A stretch of 64,000 bases of DNA. Source: Colius striatus. Lineage: Eukaryota > Chordata > Aves > Coliiformes > Coliidae. Of the stretch, positions 1 to 13,552 are shown piece after piece. The notes under the pieces were generated by a model. It saw only the letters and a program-made list of their open reading frames with translations. It was not told where the DNA came from and did no database searches. The stretch spans positions 96,902,362 through 96,966,361 of the forward strand of contig NC_084759.1 in NCBI RefSeq assembly GCF_028858725.1. Direction: 5' to 3'. Numbering within the stretch: the first letter of the stretch is position 1; the number at the start of each line of letters is the position of its first letter. The translations under genes and the position numbers were made by a program.

Positions 1-3000
1 GGCAGCTTGTTCTCCCCAGTGTAATCTTGGAAGGCAATGCAAAGGAAAACCGATTGAAAGGTGAAAAAAAACCCCTTTCCTCTTTTGTGTGTTAAAGGGA
101 AAAAAACCTCTGGAGAGATCAGAGAGGGGTATGCTCAATCTACCTGTTTATTCAAGGACACTACTGAAAGTAACCTCCTTCCAGAAGCTGCATAACTCTG
201 ACTAAAACATTAATGATAGCTAAAGATGTGCTGCCAAAAAATAGTAATGGGAATTGTTATTACATTTTAAGAAGCTTCAACAATTTTGTTTACATTTGAA
301 TGATAAGATTGCATTTATGCCTCATCAATTAAACAAGATAAGAATATGCAATGTCTTACTTAAAGTGCCTCATAACTTTCTCAAACTGTTTTTACAGTAG
401 ACTTCCAAAACTTCATTTCAGCCTTCTGGAGACTTTTTGGGTAATGTATGAACAAAGATCTTCCTGATAATATTTTGTAATGATAGGTGTGCATAACAGG
501 GGAGGGAGTTCCCCTCCTGTTTGAGTGTAATGACTGACCTTGCATAACTCAGAAACAGATGAAACCATAAGGGAAAATGCTTAGGTCTGAAAAGCACAGA
601 GTGTCATTCTTAAGAACATTTTATTAGAGTACTACATGTATTAATACTTTTTTTTCCACAGAGTTGCTACCTTTAACAATGGCAATCCTAATGGTATTGT
701 TCTTCTATTTACATTCAGTGGTAAACTAGTTAGAAATTACACAGGTGGGAGGTCTGGGGATCTAGAAGAGATTCCACCCCTGCTCAGTGAACCAAACAGT
801 TTCATTTTCACAGCAAAGTAGAAAGGACCTTTTCAATAGCTTTCTTCAAAAGTCCTTATACCAGATTAAAACTGATAACAGACAGGAAATCCTTGTTGCT
901 TTATTAATTTATTTGCTAGCTGAGAGTATTGTTTTGTTTGATTTTTTTTAAGTGGGGAGTGGCTGTGTTTCATAGGCAGGCTTCACTTTTCCTTCAATCA
1001 TTTCTAAGTCCTTCAGGCTCAGTTTTGTAAGGTGCATTTTGTCACTATTTATTTGTCTCCGCTTCTTTAATTAGATATCATAATTTGCACCCGGAATAAA
1101 AATGACAACCTGAAGCACTCTAAAAGCAGATATGCAACCATACCTCAAGTAGCAGTTCCAGATTACTTACTCAAGCGTTCCCAGTTGCTCCAGGCTCTGA
1201 GAACTCATAATACTTGTTCTGAAAGTTGTACATGCAGATGGGGAAGTCTGAGAAACAGAAACTCTCTTTTCCTCCATCTATCCATTCAGGATAGATGTTA
1301 ATGCGTTATCTAGATTTCCACCAGTCTGCCTTTTATGTTACACCTGCTATAGGCCTGGTACATAAACTGTCCCCGTCTCCCAAAGCAACACACCTTTTGT
1401 TTTACTTTCACATGTGCCTGGATTCTTAGTCTTTATTGTGGGCTGATACAGGTGACTAACTGTTGCCTTTTGTAACCGATAATCATACAAAACAAATAAA
1501 ATGAACATCAATAAAGTAAACAGTCTACTGTGTTAGCTGTAAGTGAGATTTGTCAAGCAGTACTTTCTCTGAAAGTCCTGCAGCGAGCAGGATTATATAC
1601 CTATATCATCATCCACACTAGCAGCTGGGACAAAAATTTTGCACTTATGCCATGCTGGAGCTATTGAAACAAAGAAGGTATTAAATTCAAAGAGTATAAA
1701 GAACAACAGGATTGTAGAGGATGGGAGCAGGCATGGAATGGAAGATTCAAAAATATTTGCAGAATTAAGAGCAAGCCTGGATATTCGGTTACTAATTTAA
1801 AAATACATACACTTGCGGGTTTTGCTTGTTCGTTTTACTCGATCTTCTAAACCTTCTCTGAAGGAGGTATGATACCTTTAGAATGAGAAGAATCTCCTAC
1901 GGGGAGGAAGGATTACCTCTCTGCTACTCCCATTTCCTTGGGATTCTCTCGTGAATCTGTTTGTGTGTGTGTTTGTGCCAAAGGAATAAGACACATCCAG
2001 TATTTTGTAAACAGAAATAAGCCCTGTGGCAGTTTTCTCCATGTGGAACACAAGTGTTACTCCTATGTTTATAGAGCTCCCATATTTTAATTGAGCAAGA
2101 AATTATTGGTGGCCTCAGTTTACTAAATATAGCTGTAGTATACCAGGGGCATGTGAGATATTTGGAATCTCACACAGGATTCAGCAAAGTCACACATCAC
2201 GAAGGGAGAGTGTGGTTCTCTCTTCCACTCATATGCAGAGTATATTGAGCAAAACTCAAGAGATTTTCAGTTTTGTCAGAGGCTAATGCAGGTTTTCCTT
2301 CTCTGACCATTCAATAACTTCCTTGCACCTCATTCAGAAGGAAGCATTTAATTATTTTTACCAAGATATTGCTTAGTACAGAGCTTCATTACAAAATAAC
2401 ATAAGGAATTTGTTGGCAGATAAATTTAAGGACAGCTATTTGACAGTAATATGCAAATAGTGCCTTTCGCTTGAGATTTGGGTACTACCAGATCTTAATA
2501 TATTCAGTTACTCTTCATGTTTTTGATGACTGGTAGTTCTTGTATAATTCCCAATCCCCTAGTACTTAGGTATGATGAAAGCAGACAAGGGTTTAGATGG
2601 TAAAAAATGAATTGCAGAAATAAAGGATGTTCTCAGCGTTTAAACATAAGCAAAAAAACTTGAAATACCCACAACTAGACTAAAAGTTGGTGTTTTTTTT
2701 CTGTTTTTTTCATGTCAGATTTTTGTGGGGAAGAGAGAGGAACAGACGAGGGAAGAAATAAATCAAAATCAAAATAAATAACTCAGAAAAAAAAGGATCT
2801 CTCACATTGGCTTGAAGATTGGCTACCAAATCTTGGCCCGCACTCACCAGGATGAGATCTTCATCTCTTATTCTCAGCCCTAGGGATGACACAATGCTGA
2901 CTTCCCACACAAAAGGGAATGCAATTATGGTGTAACAGTTTGCTTCTCACTCATAGTCAAACTGAAGAACTGAATAAGTACTTTCCTTATTGAAACTAGA

Positions 3001-6000
3001 CACAACGGGAGAGAGGAAAAATAAAAAAGTTAATACCTTTTTTTTCCCCCCTCAAAAAAGGGGAAGTAAAACCAGCAAAAAGGAGATCTGGGAGCTAAGC
3101 TGAAAAACAAGGAAGTATGTCTTCCTGCAGATGAGTAATGAATATTTTAAAGATAAAGCAATGTAAAAACTGAGGTGATAAATGCTCACAGAATTAGTGA
3201 GCCTGATGACAAAGGTAATTAGGAGAAAACAAAGAAAAATGCCCTTTTTTTCAATACTTCTTTTTTCCAAAACGTTGATGACAGTGGGATTTTTAGTCCC
3301 ATTATATCAAATGGTGTTATTTACCTACAAAGACTGGCTATAGTTCTCTCTCTGATAGTGCTGTTTACTGCTTCTAGCACACTAGATGCACCAGGCTCGG
3401 CTAGCATTAGTTTATAGCTCAATTTCCCTGAACTCTGACTAGTCTATATATGCAGTGGCCAAGAGAAATGAAAGTGACCCAATCTCTGGAGGTTAGTTGT
3501 GTACTACAGGGCACAGCCTAAAATAAAGAATGTTTAGTCTATCTGTAATATTGTGTGTAATCTTTTCTGCCTTTGCCCTCTCTTCTTATGCTGACACTGG
3601 TTTCATACCATAGAAACTTGGCTAATAAATTCTTCAGAAGTAAATTGCAACGTGTCCCAATGCTGAAGGTAAGATTCATCTCACCTATCTTTATCCATCT
3701 TAAATTTAGCTGCCCAGTTTAAGCTACTTATCTAGGCTCCTGTGCAGTTAACAGAACTGGACAGACATTTCAGTGGGGTAATTTTTCTCTTCCTCTGGTA
3801 GATATTTAAGACAGGTGGGATAAAACTGCTTTTGGAGATGCTTGTCTTATGCCTTTTTCTGTAGCAGGAATGTGGATAACTGGGTTAGGCTAGAGACATA
3901 ACTCTTGGAGGACTACACGTTAATTGAAACTGTACCTCCATACTTACTTTCTGCAGGATGTTTGGATAGGAATCCTCTTGAGCAAAAGTGTTGTGCAGTC
4001 ATTTAGAAAAATAGGTGCAAAAGGCCCATTTTCCTTTTGTCATGAAATGTCCATTTTTTTTTCTAGCTGAGTAAGATATTTAGCATCAGAAGAGGGTTTC
4101 TGTCTGTGGCCTCTTATCTACACTGCAATATATATGGGTTAGGCATACATAACGAATCCAGCACTTCTGTTGTAAGGCAACTTAGTATAAAGATCACCTC
4201 AGTGAGTCAGATGTAAAAGACATGCTTTTGTCCTAGGTGCACCAAGTTTATAGGCACAAATTGAATGCACTGCATATATGAAGTAGTTCTGATGCATTCC
4301 TGGAAGCTCTGGCCATAGTGTCACAAGCAGTAAATTCCTTTCATGCATGTGCAGCAATTCCAGTATTTCCCTGGAGCACCAGATTTTCTATTCATACATA
4401 CAGCAGCTGTGTTGCACATCCTGCAGATGTGCATGCAGTGATGGCAGATAAAGTGGGAAAAGGTCCCAATTGGGACTGGGCTGGTCTCTCTGGAATGACT
4501 AATTGAGTTCGGTCTGTCTGGTGTGCTGCACTTGTCAACACTGTGAGCTGTGTCAGGAGTCACCCTTGCTTCATGGGACAGAAGCTGAAGACTCCATTGT
4601 ACCCACATTCACACCAAATATGATTTCTGTAGGCATCATATAAAAACTGGTTCATTTACACTACTGTAAATGAAAACCAAACCACTCCCTCCTGTGAACT
4701 TGTGAACACAAAAGCTGTTTTCTTTTAATCTTCACTTAGATAACTTTTTCTAACTGTAAAATGAGATGTCAAGGAGCTACTATGGTATGTGATGTATTTA
4801 AGTGATTGAAACCTCAGGACTATGTCAATATATACAAGCTGAAGATCTGACTCTTATTTTTAAATGGTTTTGACGTCTTTAAAGACATTCTTTTAGAATT
4901 AATTTCCATACTGTCTTTTGCTGTATGTGTGTGGTACTGTTCTAATTCCTAAGAGCACACCTGATTATTTTTCACAGTTTCTTACTTAGAAAAGTCTTTT
5001 GTTCATTCTAGAAAAGCATAGTGTTAATCACAGGAAAATATTTTAAATTCCCTGTTTATTAAAAAAAAATTAAAGCTTTTCATCTAGATTCATGTTCTAG
5101 AAACTGTCTATAAAAGTGATTATCTTAAAGCTAAAGTTAATTTGGCCCAATTTTCATCAAAGCTTCTTAAAATGAAGATTGGTCTCACGGTTAAAACATT
5201 TTTTTTAGATATTGTTTTTAAAAACAGCAACCTTAAATTAAATAGTAATATTTCTATAGGCAAAAAAAACCCCTCAAACAAATCCTGTTTTTTCCTTAAA
5301 AAGAATGAGATTTTTTAATTTTCTTTTTTTTAATTCTGTGAGAAGGGTTATAAGCCATGTGTAAGCAATGGCAATAAAAAGTGGGAAACAGATTTAAAGG
5401 TGCCTAGCTGTGGAAAATAAGAGGTCTGCTTAGATAGGCTGAGGTGGGTCTATGAAAGACCAAAGAATAAGAATTGCAACAGAACAGCTGCAAAAGCCCC
5501 ACCTGGGTACTTAGCTTGAAAGAGGGAAACGATTTATTCATGAAAAAGATGGATTTGCTTTCCTGGAAACATGGATTAAAACTGGTAATGGCTATAATTT
5601 GGTCAGACGGTAATGCCTGATCTGAGGGATCTGGGAAAAAAAACCCAGAAATGTGGAGGACGTGAGGTGAAATTACTCAATCCAGACTGTTTGGACCAGG
5701 CATTATTACACAGTGGCTCTTCTGAAGCCTGAGAGGAAACCTTGGTGTATGTGGCAAAGACAGTGTATGTCATCCAGGGCTCTATGAGTATTTGCAGTCT
5801 CAAGTAACACTATGGGATCACAGCTGTGTGGGCTTTAGATTAATTAGCTCCCTGCAGCAGAAAACCACTAAGCCTGAACCAGCAGAAGCTTAGCTTTCGG
5901 CTGGATACAGATCTGCAAGCAGATTCATGGAAGGACCAAGGTTTTGGGAAGATGGAGGGAGACCTGGTGAAACACCTCACCAGGGGACTGATGATGTGCA

Positions 6001-8314
6001 TTCACAGTACCACAAACTAAATGCATAGCAGCACCCACTGTTTCTGTGTGCCCTTCCCCCAGGAAAGGATCATGCTGGGGAAGAAAGTAATCTCTTCAGA
6101 AAATTGCATTTGCTGTACTAGGGAAATAAGGGTCGATCTGTTTTCTTCAATTTATAATACAGTCTATTGACAATCTCCCAAATTAGCAACTTGTGATGGC
6201 TCCTCTGTACACCCTTTGTTTAAGAGGACTAAGAGCTGGTAGTGTGTTTTTCCCATGTGTTTCTGTTTCGGGGCTATTCTATTGCTCTGAGGACTCTGCT
6301 CTTTATCAGGGCTATCTAGAGTACTGGTTTGTTGCTCTTCTAATAAAATGCAAACCCTCCCCACCCCACCCCCGGCGAAAAAACCGTGGAATGTTCATTA
6401 TATCTGTGGAAGGAGGTACCCTCAGTTTTCTTAAATGACAAAAGCATCTGTGGACGAGAGAGAAAGAAGGAAAGAAGTGGCTTCTCTCACACACATAAAG
6501 ATTTGTAAATCTAATACTTGAAACATTGAAACTTTAGACTGATTCCCTAAGAACTGTAGTCATACCCCTGAGAGGAGAAGGATGTTGAGTCATAGTGAAG
6601 AAAGGAAAGAAAAGATGAATGTTTTTTCTATTGCAATCATCCCAGAGGTCAGATGCAACCAAGACAGACAGATGAACAAGAAAAACACTGGTTAAATGAT
6701 TCAAAAGGCTAGGTTTTCTGCATTAGATGGAAATGTTTCAAGAATTCTGAAAGGAAATATGGAAATGAATTGTCATTGCATTATCTCTAAGTGTATTTGC
6801 CTTTTGAGTCTAGTGCCTGAAGAAGGATTAATTTTTAAATGTGTTGGTAGAAAATTTCTGAAGGACTTAACCCTTAGGCTATCTGAAGGCTGTTGTAAAT
6901 ATACCAGGACCAGGACCAGAATAGTGAACAATGAAATTGCATCTGCTTTTGGAGATGTCTGATGGTGGCAAAAACCCAAGACAACATATGATCCTTTGCA
7001 GTTTGGTATACTGTAATCTTTTTAAAAGTATCTAATTAAGCTACTGTTTTGCTTAAATTAAGTTCTTCTTTATGAACACCCCACTTGCTTTTGGTATGCA
7101 GGATGATTACAAAAGTGAATGACATTATGAAGACCTGGCTAAGACTGGAAAGCATAGCAAAATTAGGAGAGAATATCATACATTCAAATGCTTGGCTAGG
7201 TTTTAATTCAACGGCATAAGAATTTTATTGTAATCTGCTACTTCTGTATTGATCACACCATGACTTGCCAGAAAGACAAAAGGGATTTATTTTTTATGAT
7301 GTTCTGCATTTTCTCATTTGTCATAACAGACAAGAAATTGATTCCAAGCCTGCTTCTGTTTAGAGCTGCACATTAAATGCCCCACAACAGAAGCTGTTTC
7401 TGGGACTCATTACCAAGCTGGAGCCTCACTTGAGAAGCCAGAGTGATTACTACTAGTTTGTTTGTCACTGTGGTGATCCAGTAAGAGGAGGGAGCCAATC
7501 TTCACCCATCTACTGTGTCTATCTGAATTTCATCCTGTTCTCAAGTGACTGGCCAGTCAGTTCATCGTGTGCTTGGGTGTGACTGCAAGCCATGATGAGT
7601 CACGGTTTAAGTGCACAGCTCATACCAAAAGAAAAATTAGGCCAATTTTAACTCTACTTTTGATTTTATTGGTAGCTTAGTTCTGTGAAAGTCACAACGA
7701 GCCCAAAAGTACTCCACACAGCAAAAGGTTACGCAGTGCACATAGGACATAGAAGGAGGTATCACCATCAACATGGAAAAAACCTCAAAAAAAATTAAAA
7801 AAGAAGATATAAATATACCTGCAATTCTATGACTGTAGTAGGTCTGACTGTGATGGAGCCTCTTTTCAGAAACGGAGTATTGGATGATGTCGTCTAGTGG
7901 TCACCTATTGTCAGAGGACCAAAGTTGCTGAAAATAGTGAGTTGACAATTGGAACGTGTACTTGCAATTCTGCAACTTGTTATAGAAATGATGGAACTGA
8001 TTACATAGTGCCATTCCCTTATAACTTAGTTCTTTGGGTTTTGGGTTTTTTCTTTTTTTGTCTTATGAGGTATTGCCTAGGACATAGTAGTCAAACAGTT
8101 TCCTACTGTTCCTGTTTTTCCTCTCCCTGCTTTGGATAGCTGATGATCCACACCTGTGGAGACTGGTTTTGCCAGCATTGGAGGAGATCAACAAAGTTTT
8201 TTAGAAATGTTTTGGAGTTGGGTTTTTCACTGTATAAGGTAGGAGCTTATTGAAATAACTTTCAAAGTTTCTCTCAAGAACACACCATTTCTTTTTGACT
8301 TTTCCTTCACTGCA
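1..8314. other. Intergenic DNA, no gene recognised
   Basis: AT-rich sequence with only short open frames, all under 100 codons, and no recognisable protein family. I see no tRNA or rRNA genes. The only discrete structure I can support here is the C-rich run near 6.36 kb, listed separately. If human synteny holds, this lies downstream of MAP3K7CL, between it and BACH1. Confidence 0.6.
6355..6373 (-). other. Predicted G-quadruplex motif
   Basis: The plus strand carries four C runs of 3, 4, 4 and 5 bases, each separated by a single base. The minus strand therefore reads G5-T-G4-T-G4-A-G3. One-base loops are the arrangement expected to give a very stable parallel quadruplex, with an i-motif possible on the other strand. 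No gene is adjacent. Confidence 0.7.
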
Positions 8315-8620
8315 TCGCAGGCACCTCTGGAGGGCATCTGGTCCAACCCCCGTGCTCACTCAGGGCCACCCAGAGCCAGTTGCCAAGGCTCCAAGGATAG
8401 AGACTCCACAACCTCCCTGGACAACCTGTGCCGGTGCTCAGTCACCCTCATAGTGAAAAAGCGTTTCCACGTGTTCAGATACAGCCTCGTATGTTTCAGT
8501 TTGTGCCATTGCCTCTCACTGGATACCTGTTGAGAGTCCATTTTCATCATCTTTACATCCTCCCTTCAGATATTTTTACCCGTCCATGAGATTCCTACTC
8601 AGCCTTCTCTTAGCTCGGAT
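8315..8620 (-). repeat. CR1 LINE 3' fragment, older copy
   Basis: The plus strand reads as the reverse complement of an avian CR1 3' region. It includes CATCTGGTCCAACCCC, GGGCCACCCAGAGCCAG, GACTCCACAACCTCCCTGG, CACCCTCATAGTGAAAAAG, TTTCAGTTTGTGCCATTGCC and CAGCCTTCTCTT, in the expected order. Internal gaps and substitutions, and the missing 8-bp terminal repeat, mark it as older than the copies at 22.7 and 60.3 kb. The outer edges are approximate because the match fades into unique sequence. It is a 5'-truncated, inactive relic. Confidence 0.9.
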
Positions 8621-11600
8621 GAGGCACTAAAGAAGGACTGAAATAAGCTATGCTGTCTGGTCACAGAGTAAGCTGACATATCTAGCCAGCAATGCCCTCT
8701 GGTGCTGTCCCAGCTACCGTCAAATGATTACATCACTTTTTGAGACATACTTTTACTCAGGCAAAGATGTACATTTTGTACTTAACCATAGCACAAATCT
8801 TGGATGTTTAATGGACCCTGGATGCTGTCCTAGCCAGAGCTTACCTAGCCTGGGAACTTTTCAAAACACCCTGCAAAAACAACACAAAAAGTCAGTAAAG
8901 ACTTCTTTAGACACTCTAGACTACACAGCAGCCTACCATTACCTTAAGCCTTTTGGCAGATTCAATATCTCAGCTGGAAAGATGTACCTTAAGCTTGAGT
9001 GTAGTCATAAAAAGCAACCTGTGAGGATTCTATTGGTCGCTTCTATTGAATTTTGTATCTTTTCTGAAACAAGACCCTATCTCATGTTTGCAGAGCATAC
9101 GTAATGCCTTCACTCCCCAGAACAGACCAGTTGAGTTACATATTGGCTGCTTTGCCTCTCAACAAGCGTTCAGAAGGGTGGCAAGAGGTGGGAAGGGGGA
9201 GGGAGGGAAGGGCTGCCACTCTACCAGAAGGGTGTGAGAGAATCAAATTCCTGTGAGTACTTCTTTGCACACAGACTTATTTTGTGATAAGAAGAATCGC
9301 AAACATGACCTTGAATTCCCTGTAAGGTGTTTCCCAACTGCTGCATAGCTTAGGAGATTAATTTTTTCATATTATTTCATATACCACCATGATCTCTTTT
9401 CTCCTGTATAGAATCTTCATTTTTTTTGTCTGTCTATCAAATTCTGGCTACATTGCCTTAAAGATTGAGGACATAGCAAATTGTTCTAAGACTGTGTGCA
9501 AGGCTGTTGTCCTGGTTGAATATACTCCATAGGAGGCCAAGACTCTAAAGCCTTTCTATGGGACATGACTGTTTATAGGATCTCCAGAGCAATATCTTCT
9601 CTACCTGCATTTTCCAAGCACGCTGCTATTATTGAGACTCCAAGAGGGAGTGCTTGGCAGAGTAGTCTTCTGTTGACTAACCTCTCAAAACACCCAGGGT
9701 CAGTTTAGGGTTTGTGAGCTGCTTACAGCAGGAATATTCTCCAGGGTGTGTTGTATCTGTGCATATTACCTACTTCTTCTCACAGCCTTCCACTTAAGAA
9801 TGAGTTGAAAAATTCAGGAATCTGGGGTTCAGGTGGAGTTTTGCAAGTCACAGTCAACCTGTTTACATATCTACGTGCAGCCATGGCAGAACACAGTCCT
9901 GTTTGGTCCTGATAAGATATAAGCCTTCAGCTCTGAGTGCTTGTTTGCATGCCTTCCCACCATGTGAGAGCAAGTTACTGCCAAAGAAAATGCAAATACC
10001 ATGTACTTTAAAACAAATGCTGCAAATTGGAAATTGTAGCAACTATTTCACATGAAGTCCCCCTAAGAAAAAGCAAAATACCCATGTTCTAGTGAAATGC
10101 TTACGAATTACTACCTCATTAAAAAAAATGACACCACCTGTCACATTTCACATACAGGCTCAGAAAATGGGGTGGATGAACTGAAGTGAGGCAGCTGGTG
10201 ACTGTGTTGTACAGCGGCTACTGTATGACACCAGGAGATATACCACACATTCCTCTCAGGCAGAGAAACATAGCAGAAACTGCACAGCTGACACTATGCT
10301 AGCAGAAGAAATTTTTAAATGATAGTGTAAGTAACAAAAACATGATTTTTCTTTTTTTGCATGCAGAGGGTAGAACACAATTGAGATGTATTTTTCTCTG
10401 TGAACTTAAAAAATACATGCAGAAATTGCATGTTGATACACAGTAGTGACTATTGTCTTATTAGCAGACCTTAAGGCAGAGGTAAGAATGAACATTCCAG
10501 GGGTGTTTTTAACAATGCTTCTAGATCAAAGCAATAAACGAAACAGAAGCATTCAATAACACAAATGAGCTGCCACTCCAGCTGGCAACATAGGCTTTGG
10601 CACTGGCATTTATAGCCTATGTAAGTAGTGTTTATGCAAAATTACACAACTCTAGGCTTGTATGCTAAATGCTCCAAAGAGAGAATAAAATGGAACATAG
10701 TATACACTGAGTCCCTCACCTACTAAAACATTTAACAGAGTACATGTCAATAAGCAGAGGAGTTGACCCACTAAGATCTGAATGAACAAGCCTTTAACAA
10801 TCTTCTCAAATCATACCCCATTCTGTTGCGTATCAGCAAATATCAGAGATTCTTTTTCTCCATCGTTTTGATTTGCGTTATTTTAATACTACTTGGCAGT
10901 TTCATTGGAGTCACAGTATGATTTAGAAGACTGAATTGATGTGCAGAGTGGGAGGGAAACTTCCAAACACTGATCTTGCAAAATAAAAACCAGTAAATAT
11001 TTTGTTTAGGAACAGTTTTGAGAAAAACCTGTTGTATAATACTCAATTATAACCAATTTTACTGTGGAAAATTACTTTTTTTCCCCAACTGATCCCTGTA
11101 TGAGGTTTCTAAACCCATTCATTCAGATCAGCTAAAATGTAAACTGATATCTACATAAAACGGTTTGAGGTTCTACCAGTTCTTTCTCTCATTGTAAGAA
11201 TCTTGTCACTTTGACTGAGAGAGGTCATGTGTCAGCACAGTCATGTTTATTTGGATTAGTGGCTGTTCTTCCACCAACAAGAAACTTGTAAATGCTTTTA
11301 TGTTCTTGGCAGTTGTAAGGGCATGATGACTAAGCTTCACATGTTTCTATTAATACAAAGTTGGCTGTCATTGATATCAATACTTGCTGTTGCATAAAGC
11401 AAGAAATACTTTAGATAACCACTTAAAATTAGTAGAAACTTCTCAAATGCATGTTTCAGTATAGATTTGGTTTTAAAAGTTTGCAGTTTTACAGTGCCAA
11501 GGAAGCCTTTTTTCTGTCCAGACATGAACAGCTTGCTTGTTATTTCGTTATTTGCCAATTGCAGTGGAAATGATGCAGCACAAAAAACTGCTGACTGAAG

Positions 11601-13140
11601 AGTCAGTTGTATTTTCTAAGCACTTTCTGCTTTTGAAAGAACACTGTAGATTATCACCAGTGGTGCAGTTGTTTGAATCCAACTTCTGCCAAGTTTTTCC
11701 GCTGATGATGTTGGTAAGAATAAAGAAATCTACCTAAGAAGCTACTTCTTAAGCAATGTCTTGGTATTTTCAATATTATATCATGTTTAAAAGAAATATA
11801 GTTTGCTTTATGACATTCCTTAAATGACATTGTATCTTAACAGTAGATAATGTAAAATATTAACTGGAGAAAAACGAGAGGGAAGCAGCTTCACAAATCA
11901 GATAAACAGTGTGTTTTAAGCACACTGCATTGCATTCAGTATAGCAGTTAAAATAGCAGTCATGAACTGGTGATAGCATGGCACGAATGCAAGTATCTGT
12001 GGGAGGAGTTTGGAAATATACTTAGGTATAGAAATGGTTATCTAAAACTGAGGTCCACATAGATCCAAAATGTTAAATCAAGCAATATGTTCCTTGCTTC
12101 TCCTTCCGAGCAAGGCTCAGTTTACCCTTCCCTGTTTGATCTGATCATCCTTTCAGTGCCTCTGGTTGTGCTTCTCAGTAGGCACAGGCCAGCTGCAGCT
12201 TAAGAAAGTTGGTACCTTGTCCCAGCTTAAGAGCCCTGCTTGAATTTCAGGGTGTGGAAGTGCGAAACGGCATTTCCAGTGCCCTCAGTCTACAAGCACA
12301 GAACATCTGACAGGTGCAGGTGAGGACCAGCCTCCCCAAAATGAAGCACCTTGCCTTCTGACTGGGGCACCTAGCTGCAAACAGAAAGTACTTCAGGGTT
12401 GCAAATTACATATCAAAAATAAGCATAAAATGGGGGTGAGATGCTCCAGCACCCAAACACTAGAGCTCAATTTCTTGTTTGCTCTCCTTCCTCTCACAAA
12501 TTTTGCAAGATTTCCTGCACAAGGACCCACTTGCAACATGAGAAGACCAGCATTCATCCTCCACTTGTGTGCTTTGACCTATTTAACCTATTTTATGCTG
12601 ATGAAGACATTGTTTGTGAAGCTGACAAGGCTTTCCATTTCTTTCCTCTGAGCACTTTTTTTTGGTGTAATTTTGACAGAAATTACTAAGTAGTCATGGA
12701 TAAGAAAACTGTCATCACCAGTTTTCAGTAGTTCTTCTCATCTCCTTCTGTTCATTAGTCCTCCAGACACTAGCCTGTTTCTGTTGATCAATCAGCTACT
12801 GTCCTAAGCACATCACAAGGATTTTATTTTAATCCATGTGCATTATTTTAAGCTTGTAATTGCTGGGTTATAAAAATAGGCAGCAGGCCGTAAAAAATGT
12901 GAACATTAGCTTGGATTAAACTGAGCTTGTTCAGGTGCTGTGAAGGCTTCAAAGAGCAAAATAAAGCATATTGCCAACTATGCTGTCTGATTTCTACATC
13001 CAAGATGTATTTGATTCATTGGCTAGATGGCCACCATAGTTATGCAATTATCATGGGATATATATTTTAAAAATGAAGCTTTGTTCAAAGGGGAAAAAAA
13101 AGGGTATTCAAGTAGATAATACCCTGGAAAATCCTTGTAG
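8621..13140. other. Intergenic DNA, no gene recognised
   Basis: No exon that I can assign to a gene. The longest open frame is 126 codons at 8724-9104 on the plus strand, with no recognisable domain. A G-rich motif at 9190 and an exon-like 69-bp segment at 12251 are described separately. Confidence 0.55.
9190..9212 (+). other. Predicted G-quadruplex motif
   Basis: Five G tracts in 23 bases (GGG, GGGGG, GGG, GGG, GGG) are separated by loops of one or two A residues. Four are enough for a quadruplex, so the fifth gives a spare tract. It sits about 570 bp past the CR1 fragment and is not part of any gene I can see. Confidence 0.65.
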
Positions 13141-13145
13141 TGAAG
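13141..13145. repeat. Target-site duplication, left copy (TGAAG)
   Basis: TGAAG lies directly before the TGTCATGG start of the LTR. It is repeated exactly at 14340-14344, directly after the CAGCA end. A 5-bp duplication is typical of ERVL-class (class III) integration and also occurs in some ERV1 elements. Confidence 0.85.
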
Positions 13146-13552
13146 TGTCATGGTTTGACATGACAGCCGTTTCTGGTAAGGGGAAAGGGGCTGTAAAGAT
13201 GGCTCCTTAAGAAGTTGTTCAAAACTCTCCCCAGCTCTGAGCCAGACCCACTTCTGGGGCTGAGCAAATTAGATGACTCCATGATCACTTTTTAAGAAGA
13301 AGCAGGAAGAGGAGGCTTCTTCCTGTTCCTTCTTCTGTCCCTTCTTCTTTTCCAGCAGGTGGTGGTGCAAGGGGTGGGAAGAGTGAGACAAACAACCATG
13401 CAGACTCCAAAGTCAGTGAGGAAAGGGAGGAGAAGGTGTGCTGGAGCAGAGACTCCTCTGCATTCTACAGAGAGGACTGGACAAGCTGAGATTTATTTGC
13501 ATTTTGCTAAAGACCCTGCATCAGGGGCAGTGACTCACTCATTAAAGATCCC

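Noticed and set aside
8724-9104. 126-codon plus-strand open frame after the CR1 fragment
   Set aside because: It does not continue CR1 coding sequence and matches no family that I know.
10140-10215. Faint antisense-SINE look (GCTCAGAAAATGGGG, GCAGCTGGTGACTG)
   Set aside because: Matches are isolated and out of expected spacing.
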